This document shows, piece after piece, positions 49,490 through 60,260 of a stretch of DNA of 64,000 nt (the stretch's first letter is position 1; each line of letters begins with the position of its first letter). The stretch spans positions 2,061,501 to 2,125,500 of the forward strand of contig CALZFC010000026.1 of the NCBI GenBank assembly GCA_945643635.1. Direction: 5' to 3'. A model generated the notes under the pieces. The model was not told the DNA's origin and ran no database searches. It saw only the letters and a list, made by a program, of their open reading frames with translations. Source of the stretch: Allodiplogaster sudhausi (Eukaryota > Nematoda > Chromadorea > Rhabditida > Diplogasteridae). Made by a program: the position numbers and the translations under genes.

Positions 49490-49715
49490 CTCGAGGAGAA
49501 CGTTGCATGGAGAAGACGGATGAGTTCCTCTTCTTCCTCTCGTCCTTGTTCAGCTCCTCCATCTCGGACGGCGACCGCAGATGCACTCTCTTCGTGCCGG
49601 ATGGGAGCACGGTGATCTTCATCTGGCGCGCATTCTCCTCGAGCGTCCATTGATTCCAGAACTTGCGCAGAAACATGGCGTCGTCGTTGTCCGCTCTCGA
49701 AGAACTCTTCCCCTC
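49490..49715 (-). CDS. Coding exon of an unidentified gene
   Basis: Acceptor GCTCTTAG and donor CGAG|GTCAGC bracket 75 codons plus one base. The peptide includes MFLRKFWNQWTLEENARQ, MKITVLPSGTKRVHLRSPS and a Lys/Arg/Glu-rich end with SSVFSMQRSPRG. Aromatic and charged residues are spaced as in a folded domain. The family is not recognised. An alternative frame across the acceptor is low-complexity Glu/Gly and less credible. Confidence 0.6.
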
Positions 49716-52491
49716 CTAAGAGCTCCTCTTCTTCTCCCGCCGCCACCTTGAACGCCTTCCGCCCGCCGCCGGCGCGCCGCTCCGGAGTCTTCTTCTACTA
49801 TTTCCTCACCCAAAAGGCTTTGCGGCTGAAAATTACAGTGTGTGAGTTCCGTCGCGATGCACTTGGAGTTCACGAGCAAATAACGACATTATAAAATTAT
49901 CGCTAATCCTATGTACATGGAGAAAACAGGATGTCTGCCGAGGGGATTGGGTTTTTTTTTTAATGGAAAGTGACATATTTGGGAGAGCGGCCGAGGCCTA
50001 CGAGGGCAGCAGAGGAAAGAGAAAGAAGAAAAGAAGGCGTCATTCATTTCTTGACGCCAGAGGCCATACTTGTATTCAAAGAACGCGCTCATGCATAGCA
50101 CGAGAGAGAGAGAGAAGAGAGAAAACAGAGAGAGAAGAGAGAGTTAAGAGAGAGATAAGAGAGTGAAAGAATGATGAAGTGAAGGATGGAGAGAGAGAGA
50201 GGAATATTGCTAAATAAAAAAAGGCCCCAACGAATGCGAACGCCAAATGAGATGTCTCCGTAAGTGGAAGAGGGCGGAGAAGGTTGGCTGTCAGAGGGCC
50301 ACCACCACCTAGCAGTACAGAATACTGAAGACATTGAGGATAAAGCAGAGCTCTGAGTGGATATAGGCAAGCCAGAAGCCCCTCGCAATCAGCAAACTCA
50401 ACATGTCTATGGAAAAAACGAGGCTTGTCTAGAAAGGAAGCGGCGCGGTAACAATGGACACATTCATCACAGACAATTATGGAATTGGGCAGCAGAAGGA
50501 GGGGGGAGGGGGGAGAGGCGACGGTTCCGGGATTGGCCAAGTATGCGCGAGGAGAGATTCAGCAAGACGGTGATGGCGCGCACCAGTCAAACACCACTCT
50601 CTCTTTCTCGTTTTCTTTCTTTTCTTTCTCTCTCTCCATCAATCTCTCTTTCTTTCTCTCTCAATTCTCTCTCTCCATTCTCTCTCTACTTTCTCTCTCT
50701 CTCACTCTCTTTCTTGACAAAGGCATATGCTCTCATCGCATGGCGAATCTAGGTGGAAAGGCGAAAAGTGCAAGGCTGCAGGTGGCCAAGAAGGCGCGGC
50801 TGCTGCAAATGGCACGGCCCGGTTGCACTTGTAAGCCATCGAAGGAACATTGGCGCGACTTGCATATCTTGTGCTCGACGGCACCTAAAAACTGGCATAA
50901 TTAAAAAGCGACTTCTCGTGTCTCGGAGATGAACGGGTGAGAAGAAAAGACAAATGGGAGGGGATCCGTTTTTTTCCTATTGTCATGTTTTCGAGCAAAG
51001 GCATCATGCATTGGCACCGAGAGAATTCTCTGAAGGATTCGTCGCCTCCTCATCTTCTTGCCCCGTTCGTTCCCGTTCCACTTCTTCTCTCGCCTTCTCT
51101 CCTCATCGCCTCTTCCAAGACCTCTCATCTCTTCCGGAAAGCACTCTCGGCAATAGAAAAAAGATTGTCTCTCACACACTACCACGACCTCGACGCCTTT
51201 CTTTTCGGGTGCCCTTCGTGCCTGACTTCATCGGAGAGTGTCTTGAGCTGATGAGTGATGTCAGAGAGAAAGAGAGAGAGAGAGAAGAGAAAGAGAAGAG
51301 TGAGAGATAGAGAATGAGAGACAGAGAGCGAGAGTGAGAGAGTGGTCAGAAATGTCAAAGGGAGCACAGCCACCACTCCACATGTTGCCATTCCAGAAGA
51401 AGAAGCCATGCTTCATCTTCGAGACAATGAAAGGGAAAGAAAGGAAGAGGCGATTTCTCTTCCTTCCCTCAGAACACATTGGCAATGGCGACCGAATCGG
51501 TGGTGCTGCTTGCCCCTTCTTCCGGGTCTTCGTGGTCGTTCTAAGGGGATGCCCCGATAGCCCCCCCCCACCTCTTCAGGCTCAGAAGATCGCCACGAAA
51601 ACAAACCAACCGATATTTCATATTCCTCACACTAGCAAAGGCTTTAGTAGGATGGAACGCAATATTATTGGTAAATCAATAATCAGCTGCTCGGGGGCGA
51701 ATGGCGGGCGTTTAAATAAACAATCATAAATAAAAGCGCGAGGGGACTTATGATTGTGGGCGTACGCGCAACATTGTCGAATGCGGGCATGGATGAATTT
51801 GGAAATGTGGGGAATGTGCATACTTGAAGAAGAGAGTGCAGTCGTCCAGAGCGAAACAACAGACAGACCGTTTTGGCAGTGTCGGGGCTTTAAAAAATAA
51901 AGAGAGAGAGAGAAAAAATGTGGAACTTCGCCTTCTTCTTCTGCTTGTGTGCTCCACACGCAGAAGGCTGAAACTGACAGAGTCATGGCTCAAGTGTTGG
52001 GTGGTGGGAGAATGGCGATGGCTGGCTTTGACCCCTCTGAGAGGAGACAGAGACTGGGACACAGAAGCAACAAGCGAGAGGCGCCTACTTCCCCTTTTCT
52101 AGCTCATGAATCTTCTTCTCACTCTACTCGAGTACGCGCACACTTCTCGAACAAAGAAAACAACTTTTAGCCAGCTCTCGATTATCTACTTTGCTCTTCC
52201 AAGTATCCAGAATCAAAGTCAACAAGGCTCGCAAAAGGACACCAAGACTGAGACTCAACTCAAATAATTTCTTAACTCTACTTAGAAAAAGAGTGCAGCA
52301 AAGACACAAGATATCCGGAAGCAGAGGCGGCGTTGTTCTGCCTGCAGAAATGCAAAAGAAGGCAAAGGGCGGGAGTGGAGAAGTTCGAGAGGAGAGCGAG
52401 AGTGAACCTAGCAGAGCCAGCCAGATAGATATGCATAAAGGACAACCCAGAAAAAATGGCGAAAATAAGAAAGAAGAGTTTTGAATAAGAC
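49716..52491. other. Intron or intergenic DNA
   Basis: GA/CT arrays near 50.1, 50.65 and 51.3 kb. A minus-strand frame at about 50702-50905 begins after TTTTTAG and could be an exon, but its borders are unsupported. Confidence 0.4.
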
Positions 52492-52587
52492 ATGCGCAAG
52501 GAGAAGGAAGCGGCTCTGGATGAGCTTGTCCTTCAGGCAGATGCTCCTTTCCCGCTTGTTCCGCCTCTGCTCTGGAGACATGGAAAT
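52492..52587 (-). CDS. Short coding exon of an unidentified gene
   Basis: Acceptor ACCTCTCAG and donor CAT|GTC bracket 32 codons: a basic segment SPEQRRNKRERSICLKDK followed by LIQSRFLLLAH. The charge pattern and codon use look coding. Recognition is not possible from so short a piece. Confidence 0.45.
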
Positions 52588-53737
52588 CTGAGAGGTTCAA
52601 CCAAGAGTTGTGAGCTGAGAAGAGCAGGATGAGAGAGGAGGAGAGAAAGAAAGAGACACTCTCACTCATATACAACTCATATATTGTGACTAAGGAGTTG
52701 AGGCTGGCAAGAAAGAATACTTCTTCTACTCTTTCTGCTCCCAGCGTTCGCCTGCTGCTTACAGACCACGACGGTCACCAGTGAGTGGATTGGGGGGGGG
52801 GTGGCAGATTAAGGCTCTATCTCTATCATCAAGGCGAAGAAACCCCTCGCCGTATCTTCTTTCCGTTCATCTCATTTACCCCATTTACCCCGTCATTTTC
52901 TTCAAAATCTGTCATGCCTCTATCAGTAAGCATCAGATGCGCTCTAAGCAAATGCAAGGACTAAAATATCAAGCACTCTGAGCACATCTGCTTGAACTAA
53001 TTAGAAGAACGAATTAATTAAAATATCAAATAATATCTTTTTCCAATCTTTCCTTAAGAATTATGTAATGGGAAACTTTTAAAAAAATCATTGCAAACAG
53101 CAAGAAAGTAGTCTTCAAGTGCATATGGACGAGAATAAATGCAGACTGTAAAATGACAGACTAATTTTTTGAAACATATATTCTTGAAGGAGGATACGAA
53201 TAACGAGCAACGATTAATAATAAATAATAATATTGATGAAAACTGCAAGGAATGTGACACATGATAGTCTTAAAGAGTGCAAGACGCAGACTGCAAGGCC
53301 ATTCAGTCCATGGTGCGAATGATCAAAGAGCTGAGGAGGTGTCCGTGGTGGGGCGGGAGGAGCTAAAGTTCCATTGCTGTCTAAGAGAGAGTGAAAGAGG
53401 ATGCACACAACGCGAGAACGTGCACAAAAAACGCGGCGTATTTGCCATGGAACTCCGACTTCCTACTTGTCAGCGTTGAAAAAGCGGAATTTCAATATCT
53501 CCTTGTAACGCCATCAACAACTTGGTTGCGCTATCCCTTAAAAACTCAAAGGGGCATATCTGCGGAGCAAAACAACGGCTCAAACTCCAGTCATTCTGCT
53601 TACGAACAACAGAATTCATTCTCGGGACGTGATCTCTTGTTTTCTTGCAATTAAAATGTAACGTTTTCTTTCTATATTCATCCCTTTTTTGATTATTATT
53701 TTAATTATTGACATATTGTTTTTATAATACAGTCTCC

Positions 53738-54300
53738 CTATGATTTTATGGAGAAATGACAGAATAAGAAGCGAGTAAAGAGCTGACTCTTCTTAGCGAG
53801 AATGGAGCGTGGCGTCGGCTGAACAGGCTTACGCGACGGCAGCGGGTTGAACATGGCCCAGCCGAGAGGATTAGGAGCAATGAGAGGGACTTTGTCGTCA
53901 TCATCAGGAGGCGGCACTTGATGCCACGTCGACGTGGAGGGGAGGGCGATCACTTCGCGGCCTAGATTGCAGAGCAGGGGAGACTGGTCGAGGGCAGAGA
54001 CATGGACGACGCCACTGGGAGGATGCGGTTCGTCGGACTGGCACTCTGCGACCACTTCGACATCCGAGATGGAGTGCGGTAGACGGTGAGGCGTGAAGGG
54101 GACGATGGAGGGTGGCGCGAGGCGCGCGGCGTCGGAACGGCGTCTGGCGAGAAGAGTGGCGAGGCCGGGGGTGGCAGCGGAGGTGGAGGTGGAGGCAGCC
54201 TCGTCGGCATTGTACAGCGTCGATCGACGACGCATCCGCTTCGACGGCGTCTCCTGTTTCTCCATCAGATGCACACTCATCGACTGCAACATCTTGGAAG
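53738..54300 (-). CDS. Proline/serine-rich coding exon of an unidentified gene
   Basis: A long minus-strand open frame ending at TAG (53738). From MLQSMSVHLMEKQETPSKR it continues through an Ala/Thr/Ser stretch, TPHRLPHSISDVEVVAECQ, a run of four Asp (PPPDDDDKVPLIAP) and NPLGWAMFNPLPSRK. The composition looks like a disordered regulatory region. The upstream border is uncertain. An internal GTAAGC near the end (after NPLPS) could be a donor, in which case the TAG is not the real stop and the gene continues leftwards. Confidence 0.55.
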
Positions 54301-55007
54301 GCTCCTCTGGATGGCTGCTGCCCTTTAGGGCAGAATAATACCAGAAGGGGCCAGCCAAGAGAGACAAAAGGCCAACGGGCTCGGCTAAATCGGGCAGCAG
54401 CCGAGGGGCACAGAGGCGGATCTCCCCCGAACTGAGGCCACAGGAGACACGCAGAGGAGGAGAACACCGCGCGCACTTGTCAATGTCGACAAATGGCGTA
54501 GATCATCAGAAGAAGTAGCACAAGAAGAAGAAGAAGAAGCGGAAAAAAAGAAAATGAGTTGGAGCCGACCGATGAACTGATGACGTGTTCTTCTACTCGG
54601 GTGCAGCAACAGTTGTTTCCGGCTCACTTCGACTTCCCCATCCTCTTTAGATGTGTGAGGAAGAGAGCGCGAGTGAGAGGGCAGACGGACTACTCCCCTT
54701 GGGGGGTCAAGAACTTCTCCACTCGGCCACCCGACCACTCCACAGACAAGAAGAAGAGGAAGGCATCCAATGTGTTTCTTAGAAGAATGAAGAAGAGAGA
54801 GCAAAACGCGTCGAGGGATGAGTATGTATCCGGCGGCACTTCTGGCACTTGATAGAGGGAGACCGCGCCACTAATGGCCGACGATGGAGAAGACGGAGAG
54901 AAGAGATGTGACTGCCGAGGAGGGGGGAGGGGAGTGCGATGTGTATGGGTGGGTGGAAGAGACAAGACAAATGAGGCGAGTGAGTGTTGTTCAGGAAGCT
55001 AAGCTGC

Positions 55008-55161
55008 CTGTGATATGGACGCGTAGTTTGTTGGAATAACGACCATATCTCATCCGCGGCCGAACACTCTTCCCCGATGCTGAAGAGTAGAGAATGTTGT
55101 TGCAGAGAGTTGGCGAGTACGGCGGGGTCAAAATAAGAAGGCTTCGCGCTCCGAATTGGTG
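55008..55161 (-). CDS. Coding exon of an unidentified gene
   Basis: Acceptor CTTCTCTTCGCCAG; entry phase 1 matches the exit phase of exon 57547-57361. The peptide includes SAKPSYFDPAVLANSLQ, HSLLFSIGEECSAADEIW and SLFQQTTRPYHR, with strongly protein-like composition. The 3' border is uncertain: there is no GT nearby, and an AG|GCAGCT border or read-through are both possible. An overlapping alternative frame downstream (SLYQVPEVPPDTYSSLDAF, about 54770-54900) is probably a further exon. Confidence 0.6.
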
Positions 55162-57360
55162 CTGGCGAAGAGAAGTGAAGAGGATGCGAGGTTGTGTCGC
55201 GGTCTGTCAGTGCGAAGCAGTGAAGAGCCTCGGCCGATGAGAGATTCTCTTGATTCCGCGCAGCATCAGAAAGTGGTGGAGAGGAGGAGGCGAAGAAGAG
55301 TCAGAGAAGGATTCCACAAAGACAGAGGAGAAAGCGGAACAAGATGCACTCGGAGAAGAAAAAGGACTCGCAACAACAAGGAGGAAGGGAGGGAGAAGCA
55401 GCAGAGAGAGAGACATCGGAGGAAGGGCACGCCAGCTCTTGCTCTTCCTTCCTCTTTTTCTTCTTCTGGCAGTCTTCGCACTGTCATCACATTCCAGCAG
55501 CTACTTCAAGGCCTTCATCGTAAGAGATAAGAGTTGCATGGTCGTAGTGGACACGCTCTCTCAGAAGCAGTAAGAATACTATTTAGAGAAACTCACTGGA
55601 CGAGGAAAATGGTTGGACAGATCAGTGATTCTTCGATGTTATTTGACGACGGATGTTCTTGTGCAGCACCTTGATCTTTAGGAAGGGAAAGGGGGCCACA
55701 GATTGCCAGGAGGTTAGTAGAGAGGACAAATGGCTAGTAGACCAAGGCTGGACCCGCTTTTGGCTTCTCCGTTTTCTCCCTATGGCTATGCACTTGCGAT
55801 AAATGAGTGGGAGTGGCGGAAATCTCTCGTTGCAAGCATGGAAGAGTCAAAAAAAGCTACTACGCTCTGTTCCAACAATAACGCCAAATTGAACATTTGG
55901 CCATGAAGCAATGAAAGCGATTCTCTTTTTCAAAATAAGTATTAAAAGTGATAATCGTAAAACTCAAAAGAAAAGGCGATTTAAAGCAATATATTTATAG
56001 ACAGAGTAACAAACAATATTTGGAGGCTCCATATGAGCACGAGCATCCTTCCAAGCGCTATAAGGCTCTCCTTTGAACTTTTCTAACTGCATTATATTTG
56101 ATGTTCGTCCTCTTCTTTTTTTTTCTATCGTGGCAGGGAGAGGCTCTAGTGCATTCAGATTCTGCCATGAATAATTCGGTTGCGACATACATACATTGCC
56201 AAAGGCACGTCAAAGTGAGATGTTCTAATAGAGAGCGGACTCGCTGGTCGCCTTTTCTCCTTAGCATGGTGTCTTTTATGAATATGTATACCGAGATGTT
56301 CTGCAGACGTGACACAGGCAAAGGAGCGGGGAGTGCAAAGGAAATGGATAATGAGCGCAAAAGGATGGAAGGCCGAGTGCATCTCGATCACTCTGGCAGC
56401 TTGTTGCAGATCGGTATGCATTCCGAATATCTCCAGCAGGAAAGACGACAAGAGAGAGCGAGACAGAGAGAGTGAGAGAGAGAAAGAGAGAGAGATAGAG
56501 AGACAGAGAAAAAGAGAGAGACAGAGAGAAAGATAGAGGGAGAGGGAGAGAGAGTACAAATATATTCAAGATGAGAAGATAAGAAAGATGTTTGCAAGAA
56601 CTCTATCAAGAGACCTGTCATGGAAGAAACGTATCAACCATCTAAGCAATTGCTGTAGATAATCATGAGAACGAAGCAAAAAGAAAGTCCACCGCTCGGG
56701 GATTGCGTGCTGTAATCTTAATGACATGCCCTGCTACAATCTCATTCCTCCTCGACAAGAAGAAGCTCTTTTTCCGCCCTATTGACTCGTAAATCATGGG
56801 GATGCTGCTGACCATTTTTAAACGCCTCGCTGCAACGTTTGTCCACAGGGACCTGCTGAGGGATTTGAAACAAAGAACGGGCGGAATGGTGAGAATGGGC
56901 GACGCAATGGACGGCAGCAGAGAGAGAAAAGTAAGAGAGGCATGCTAAAATGTTGCATAGAAAGAAAAAATAAAAATCACGCGCAAAATAACGACGATTC
57001 GACTCCATTCTATGAATACTTCGAATCTATCTATCTGCTACTCATTCGAGTGTAAGAAGCGAGCACTGGAACAGCGGAATGAACAAGAGGGTGTAGTTTC
57101 CTTTTTTAAACAATAAGCAGTGAAGCAGCAGCAAATGTTCGAAGGCAGATGATCTGTGAGCACTTTGGTTGGCGCAGTGCCAAGAGTGGACGATGTTTAG
57201 TTTGCTCATGTCTTCGGAAAAGGGCATATGTCTAACAATAAGAAGAAGACAAATTTTGTGCATGCATGATACTACTATGTACATAATTATATACATACAT
57301 AGAATATGTGCAGGCTTAGCTTACAGGAGAAGTGAGATATTTTGGCACACACACACACAC
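55162..57360. other. Probable intron
   Basis: Between two phase-compatible exons. Contains a GA array at about 56448-56555, otherwise no recognisable feature; a short (CA)n run at 57344-57360 abuts the donor of the upstream exon. Confidence 0.45.
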
Positions 57361-57547
57361 CTAATGCCGCTTCTCCAAAGGGCGTGAACTGGAGTAGAAG
57401 CTGAGGCGGGCGAGAGGAGATGGTGGCGAGCGGCGACAGCTTCTCCTTCTGGCTGCCCGCGCGGTAGGAGAGCGCCGAGGCGAGCGGGTCCACTTGGATC
57501 AGAGACTCGCGCACCGAGCGAAGAGCCCAGTTCACGAATGTTGACAC
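57361..57547 (-). CDS. Coding exon of an unidentified gene
   Basis: Acceptor AATTGTCAG and donor TTAG|GTGTGT bracket 62 codons plus one base: STFVNWALRSVRESLIQVD, PLASALSYRAGSQKEKL, PPQLLLQFTPFGEAAL. The helical, hydrophobic-patterned sequence suggests a folded domain. It joins in phase 0 to the exon ending at 57698. Confidence 0.65.
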
Positions 57548-57697
57548 CTGACAATTTCTCCATCTGCCCTAGTAGTCGCATTCGACGCGTTTGAAAAAAA
57601 ACTAATAATTGTTTTTTTTTGAACGCCAAAAATAAATCTTGGAAAATCAATACAGCGCGACATGGGATGAAAAGCTTTAAATATAAAAAAAACTTAC

Positions 57698-57949
57698 ATC
57701 CATTTCTTGAATCTCCTGTCGCATCCTGAGCGACGGAATGTCCGTCTTGGGTGTTGTCGGCTGCATGTTAGCAGGAATGAAGTAGGCGACCGAGTCAACC
57801 GTCTTCCATGTGCGCGGCCAGCCAAAGTGGCATTTCGGCAGGCATGCACTCGGAGGGCAGTCGCCGATCTCCTGGCTTCTACGAGTGAAGGAGGAGGAGG
57901 AGGCGGTTGTGGGTGAGTGCCGGGCACGGCGAGGAGCCGTAAATGGCAT
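57698..57949 (-). CDS. Coding exon of an unidentified gene
   Basis: Donor GAT|GTAAGT at 57698. The confident part runs from about 57890: SQEIGDCPPSACLPKCHFGW, PRTWKTVDSVAYFIPANMQ, PSLRMRQEIQEMD. Upstream the same frame is Arg/Ser/Thr-rich and stays open to about 58030; the acceptor is not settled (CACTCGTAG or AAGCCAG are options). The CPPSACLPKC cluster could bind a metal or form disulfides. No family is recognised. Confidence 0.6.
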
Positions 57950-58759
57950 GGAGGCGGTATGTTGAAGGCCTTGCCTTGTTGGGACGGTGTATGGTGGAGG
58001 GCCGGCCGGGGGACTCCCTTCCGTTGCTGTCTCTCTTCAGGCGCTCCAGCTTCTCCCTTCCACGCAGACAGAGCCACTCAGTAGAACACGCGCATAACTT
58101 CAGGCTTCACTTGGCGCACTCCTTCTCCTTCCACGGCCTGCATTACCACGGCCCGACAAGACGGAAGAACACAATTCAGAAGGAGGCTGGGCACTCACGA
58201 CGACCAAGACTCATTTGCTCATTCACTGTCACTCCATCTCTCTCTCTCTTTCTCTGTCCTTTTGTTTCTTAAACCTTTCAAATCTATTTTAGCGCCGAGA
58301 ATTCAAAGAGCCACGTAAGATCTGCTGCTAATAATATCACTTAATTCATACAAAAACTGTTCCGCTTTCATGATGAAACAATTCGTGCGCGTATCAGTCC
58401 TCATTGGAAGTTCATTAAAAATACGTTATATCAGTTTTTTCCTCGCATTTGGACGCATCAAGTAGAAATTTAATACGAAAAAATTTGTTGCAAGTGAAAA
58501 TAATTTTTTTTAAAGTTTTGATAATTGTGAGACGAAGTCGGATGGCAAGAGAGCTGAATTTACCGCTAATTACTAGAGCGTTGCTTTGCTTCCGGCGCAT
58601 GGCGACAACGAAAGCTGTTGTTTCTGCAATCAGACAGAATAAGGATAATAAATTTTTAAAATCGATTGAAAGATCTTACTTTGTTATAGATTTAGTTAAA
58701 AGTAAAAATCATAGTGGAGTAAAAAAAATTGGATTTGAAATGTCTCGTTGAAAGCATAC

Positions 58760-58897
58760 CTGAAGCCCGAATGGTATTTCTCTCGTCGATGGCGACAAGC
58801 ATGGACAGCTTCCGCCTCGCGGTCATCTTCCGTGAGAGCCGCAAGCCGCGCACGTCGATCTCATTCTCACCGGGCACGAACACGGACATGGTCGACA
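58760..58897 (-). CDS. Coding exon of an unidentified gene
   Basis: Acceptor CTGTCTGAG and donor TTCAG|GTATGC. The peptide MSVFVPGENEIDVRGLRLS, then RKMTARRKLSMLVAIDERN, is mixed beta/helical in character. Entry in phase 1 matches the exit of exon 60260-59978. A further short exon probably lies at about 58562-58624 (acceptor GATTGCAG), but its frame is ambiguous. Confidence 0.55.
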
Positions 58898-59977
58898 CTC
58901 AGACAGCCTCTCAGCTTCTTCCTCTAGTACTAGCTCCTCGCCCTCCTGACATGGCAGTCAATGGTGCAGACGCGAAGAATTTTTGTCTTGCAAACAGAGA
59001 TATCGGGTCGGGAATGTGGAATTGGCCTTTGGCAGGTGGAGCGGCCGAATCTCCATTTGGGCAGGGTGCGAGTTTCGCGCGGGAATGGCGCATAATAAGA
59101 GAGAGAGAGAACAATCGGGCATTCATTTGCGCGGCCATTCATGCGGCATTCATGCGTCGGTGCCGGCTGATTCTTCTTCTCTCTCTCAAGCACACCACTT
59201 CTCTCTCAGAGAGTCTCGACAACGCGCTGCTTTGGCTCTTCTTCAGTACTTTTCGTCATCAATTAGCATCCTCTACAGAGGAGAAAGAGAGAGAGAGAGA
59301 GAGAGTGAGTTTAGGACCCAGAGAGAGAAAGAACACAATAATTCTCTCCTCACTTCATCGCATTTGCCCTTCAACGACTGAACGGACGAAAATATCTTAG
59401 AGGGACTCAAGCACTAGTGGAAGGAGAAAAAAAACCAGGCTGGGGGATTAGACATGGTGGAAATATGTAAATGAGTCAATATGAGTTCTCGAATGACGGT
59501 TCAATCGACGACGTAGAGCAGGTTCCATTCTCGGCAAGTGACGACCGAGGCACAGAGCAAGTGTAAACATTTCAGTTGCCTAAAGGAGAAATAGTCCAGG
59601 TCTCGGCCACCACTATGGAGCGGCGTCTTCATTCACTCCAGGCTGCAAGGATAAACAGTGTCGACCACCCCCCCCCCCCCACTTCCCTCGTCAGCTTCCT
59701 CTTAAAACTCTATGCCGTTCGGATGATCAGCAATGGAATACCATTGATTTTCACATCAACTGCTTAAATAAAATATGAAATTTCTTTCACATCACCTGAA
59801 CAATAAGGAAGGAGTAATAAAAAAAATTAGTACAAACAATAATGTTTCAATGAATCGAATTCAGATTTTAATTTAAATATGAAAAATTTCTTTTACAACA
59901 CCTTAACAAGGAGGGAGAACTAAATAAATAAAATGATTTTGAACAATAATTTTAAAAATATGTTATTGAATATTCAC

Positions 59978-60260
59978 CCTGATTGAGGAGATAGAGAAGT
60001 TCGAGCGTCTCTTCCTGCGAGAGTGGATAGTACTTTTGTCGGTAGGTGAGCGCGCGCGCGGAGGTGCCGCGCGAGTGGAGAGGAGGAGGAGCGGCGGTGG
60101 GCATGCGCGAGGGGGTCGCGGCCGAGTTGGCGTTGTTGAAGGGGATGAGAGGAGCACGGTCACGTGGCAGGTCGTCAGAGGAGGCCGACGTGGCCAGCGG
60201 CAGCATCGAATAGGCACGAGGCCTGGCCGACGACGACGGGGTCGAGACGAGTGGCTGCTG
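59978..60260 (-). CDS. Coding exon of an unidentified gene
   Basis: Acceptor CATCTCAG and donor AATCAGG|GTGAAT bracket 94 codons plus one base. A disordered Ser/Pro/Ala-rich stretch (SSSARPRAYSMLPLATSAS, DDLPRDRAPLIPFNNANS) ends in a conserved-looking segment YRQKYYPLSQEETLELLYLL. Phase fits the next exon at 58897. The family is not recognised. Confidence 0.55.

Noticed and set aside
58562..58624. Exon reading AFVVAMRRKQSNALVISG after GATTGCAG
   Set aside because: Its entry phase does not match the preceding exon's exit phase; an alternative frame fits the phase but is too short to judge, so no CDS is called.
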